Shown in pieces: positions 62,701 through 64,000 of a stretch of DNA of 64,000 bases. The stretch is from Anisus vortex (Eukaryota; Mollusca; Gastropoda; Planorbidae). Each line of letters starts with the position of its first letter. Position 1 is the first letter of the stretch. The notes under the pieces were generated by a model. That model made no database searches and was not told where the DNA came from. It saw only the letters and a list, made by a program, of their open reading frames with translations. The translations under genes and the position numbers were made by a program. The stretch lies in the NCBI GenBank assembly GCA_949126835.1, contig OX421499.1:30046490-30110489 (forward strand), given 5' to 3'.

Positions 62701-62923
62701 TAAAGTGAAAATGTATTTATACTTAAAACAAAATATAAACATCATTTAAGATTTACTTTTTGCAAACAATTTTATATGATTTTTCATTATGTTAAAAATA
62801 TTCATCCACTAACCTCTATGAAGCCATCACCGGTATTATTAAGATCTGACAAATACTGCCACTCTCCAATGTTGCAAAGGAAAGCGCAGCAATGCTCAAC
62901 AACCTCTACACTTGGTATGATAT
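59800..62923 (-). CDS. INTS8: Integrator complex subunit 8, C-terminal part
   Basis: Three visible minus-strand exons, 62814-62923, 62446-62551 and 59800-60605, join in phase. The last exon alone gives about 270 residues ending KQYLG and TAA. Typical INTS8 stretches are VRKPARDLWDAVLAIYQPG, LRTQADIYFAQGQYATAIKY, MIKCCSYLQCHTQVAVLC, YNTAFKALQERNVYDAMDAY and IWDVSILEFLVHLHTRKGEM, a TPR-like helical C-terminus. The first visible exon opens mid-codon, so earlier exons lie beyond 64000. Family knowledge: INTS8 is part of the Integrator complex and helps dock the PP2A phosphatase in the nucleus. The phase match across the intron 60606-62445 holds despite 1.7 kb of inserted transposon. Confidence 0.92.
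61157..62073 (-). mobile_element. piggyBac-like element nested in hAT copy 2
   Basis: It is bounded by TTAA on both sides (61157-61160 and 62070-62073) with imperfect inverted ends TTAACTCTTTAAGACC / ...GTTATTGAGTTAA. The sister hAT copy at 8.2-9.2 kb shows the uninterrupted site (ggttgtaataaattagccc against ggttttaa...ttaatcaattagccc). TTAA is the target of piggyBac transposons. Confidence 0.75.
61580..61795 (-). pseudogene. piggyBac-type transposase N-terminal remnant
   Basis: Starting at ATG 61793-61795 on the minus strand, 42 codons (MADNASSSGSRPPRCF, then TADQARNLFLG) precede a TAA. The same frame goes on with an acidic Ser/Asp stretch, DYSSESDSDT, like the disordered acidic N-terminus of piggyBac transposases. 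The catalytic part is absent. Confidence 0.5.
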
Positions 62924-64000
62924 CTGAAATACATGAGCATGGCATAAAATAGACTTTAGCACAGAGACATATTCTTATTTTAATTAACACATTATCTGAA
63001 ATTTAAATCATCATGAATTACTTTTAATAAAGAATTCACTAAGGCTAATCAAGTTAATCAACTTTTGTAAAAGCAAAGCCAAAAAGTTATGGTCTCAACA
63101 AGGTGTACCGGTAATATTCCTGTTAAAGAAAAGCGTCCAAAAATCTTTGTTTTAAGTCAACTGATCTCTTAATTTTGTTTTCCCCTCCACTTCAGAGCTT
63201 GGTATAACTATGTCTTTGAACCTCACTTCTTTAAAGTGAGAACAGGAGCCAAGATTAATATCTTAGGGCTCGGAGAACAAACACGTTTGAGTAGCAAGTC
63301 ATCATATAGGTTCAGTGCAAACAGTTCCAATCTCCTGAAAGTACTATGTCAGGGCTGTAAACTCGTCCTAAGCTATATGCAGTTCAGTCAGAAATAAAGC
63401 TATGTACTCTGTAATGTCTGACCCATGGTCATCCATAGCCGGGTTAAGGCCAACAGGGCAAGTTTGACAACAATGAAGCAGCCATTTGACAATAATTGAA
63501 AAAATAGTATCGCAAAGAACAATAACTATTTTAAAATAAATAATCACAGAAACTATAAATAATGCAGGTGGAAGAATTAGTGATGCACTGCTTTTCACTA
63601 AGTATTACATATAGAAGTTTGAGTCTTGAGCGAAATGAGCTTTCATTAAGCCTATGAACAGATTAAGCTTCTCTTTCATTTCTCAATTTCCTTTTCTTCT
63701 TTCTGTTTTTGTTAAGTGGCGCTCTAAGATAGATTTCATTATTCAGTGATATTTATTATTATTCTATAGCCCTATAAGTATTCAGTAAATGTTAAATTAA
63801 GGTAATGATATTTTTTTCTTGTTTAAAAAAAAAAATTAAAGCCCACAAAAGACTGCCCAATGCATTAGTGAAAACATTATAATTCAACAACAAGAATTTA
63901 TTAATAAAAATTTAATTAACAAATACCAAAGGCCTCTTTAAAAAAATAAATTTAAAGAACAATAGACTATATGCTACACATTTTCAAGCTTTGTAGCAAA
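62924..64000. other. INTS8 intron, no exon recognised
   Basis: No splice-bounded coding segment similar to INTS8 was found. The minus frame 63368-63598 is not convincing. It is presumably intronic sequence leading to upstream exons outside the window. Confidence 0.4.

Overview
The window is eukaryotic, intron-rich and AT-rich. It most likely comes from a heterobranch gastropod mollusc. The gene families present (an N4BP1/KHNYN-type RNase, SLC35C2, INTS8) are animal genes, and the tRNA-derived SINEs resemble repeats I remember from pulmonate snails. The species assignment is inference.

Layout. From 364 to 5395 (+) lies the 3' part of an N4BP1/KHNYN-like NYN ribonuclease gene; its first exon is off the left edge. 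From 17795 to 33776 (+) lies a second gene of the same family. It has a complete start-to-stop reading frame of 298 codons, but it keeps only the N-terminal KH-like region and a disordered tail with SUMO-interaction-like motifs, and it has no ribonuclease domain. Its 14.3 kb first intron is almost entirely transposons. A hAT element (20965-31348) holds a non-LTR retrotransposon (22305-30692), which in turn holds an LTR retrotransposon (24334-29502). Each layer is delimited by target-site duplications readable in the sequence. From 39904 to 47722 (-) lies SLC35C2, a Golgi nucleotide-sugar-transporter-like protein. From 50639 to 58025 (+) lies a complete eight-exon gene that joins a zinc-ribbon-like motif, an F-box and a ubiquitin-conjugating (E2) fold whose catalytic cysteine position is glycine. 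From 59800 to 62923 (-) lies the C-terminal part of Integrator subunit 8, convergent with the previous gene; its 5' exons are off the right edge.

Between and inside the genes are several more hAT elements with 8-bp duplications, a piggyBac-like element nested in one hAT copy, two inverted copies of a TA-flanked element, a mariner-like foldback MITE, two SINE families, 3' ends of a LINE whose tail matches one SINE family, and tandem repeats with periods of 19, 41, 44, 45, 46, 47 and 60 bp. The stretch 5.9-17.7 kb has no host gene that I can support.

The two most interesting objects are the RNase-less N4BP1/KHNYN paralogue next to its full-length relative, and the F-box/inactive-E2 fusion gene. 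Exon boundaries were read by eye from GT/AG sites, phase agreement and family similarity; no alignment or expression data were used.
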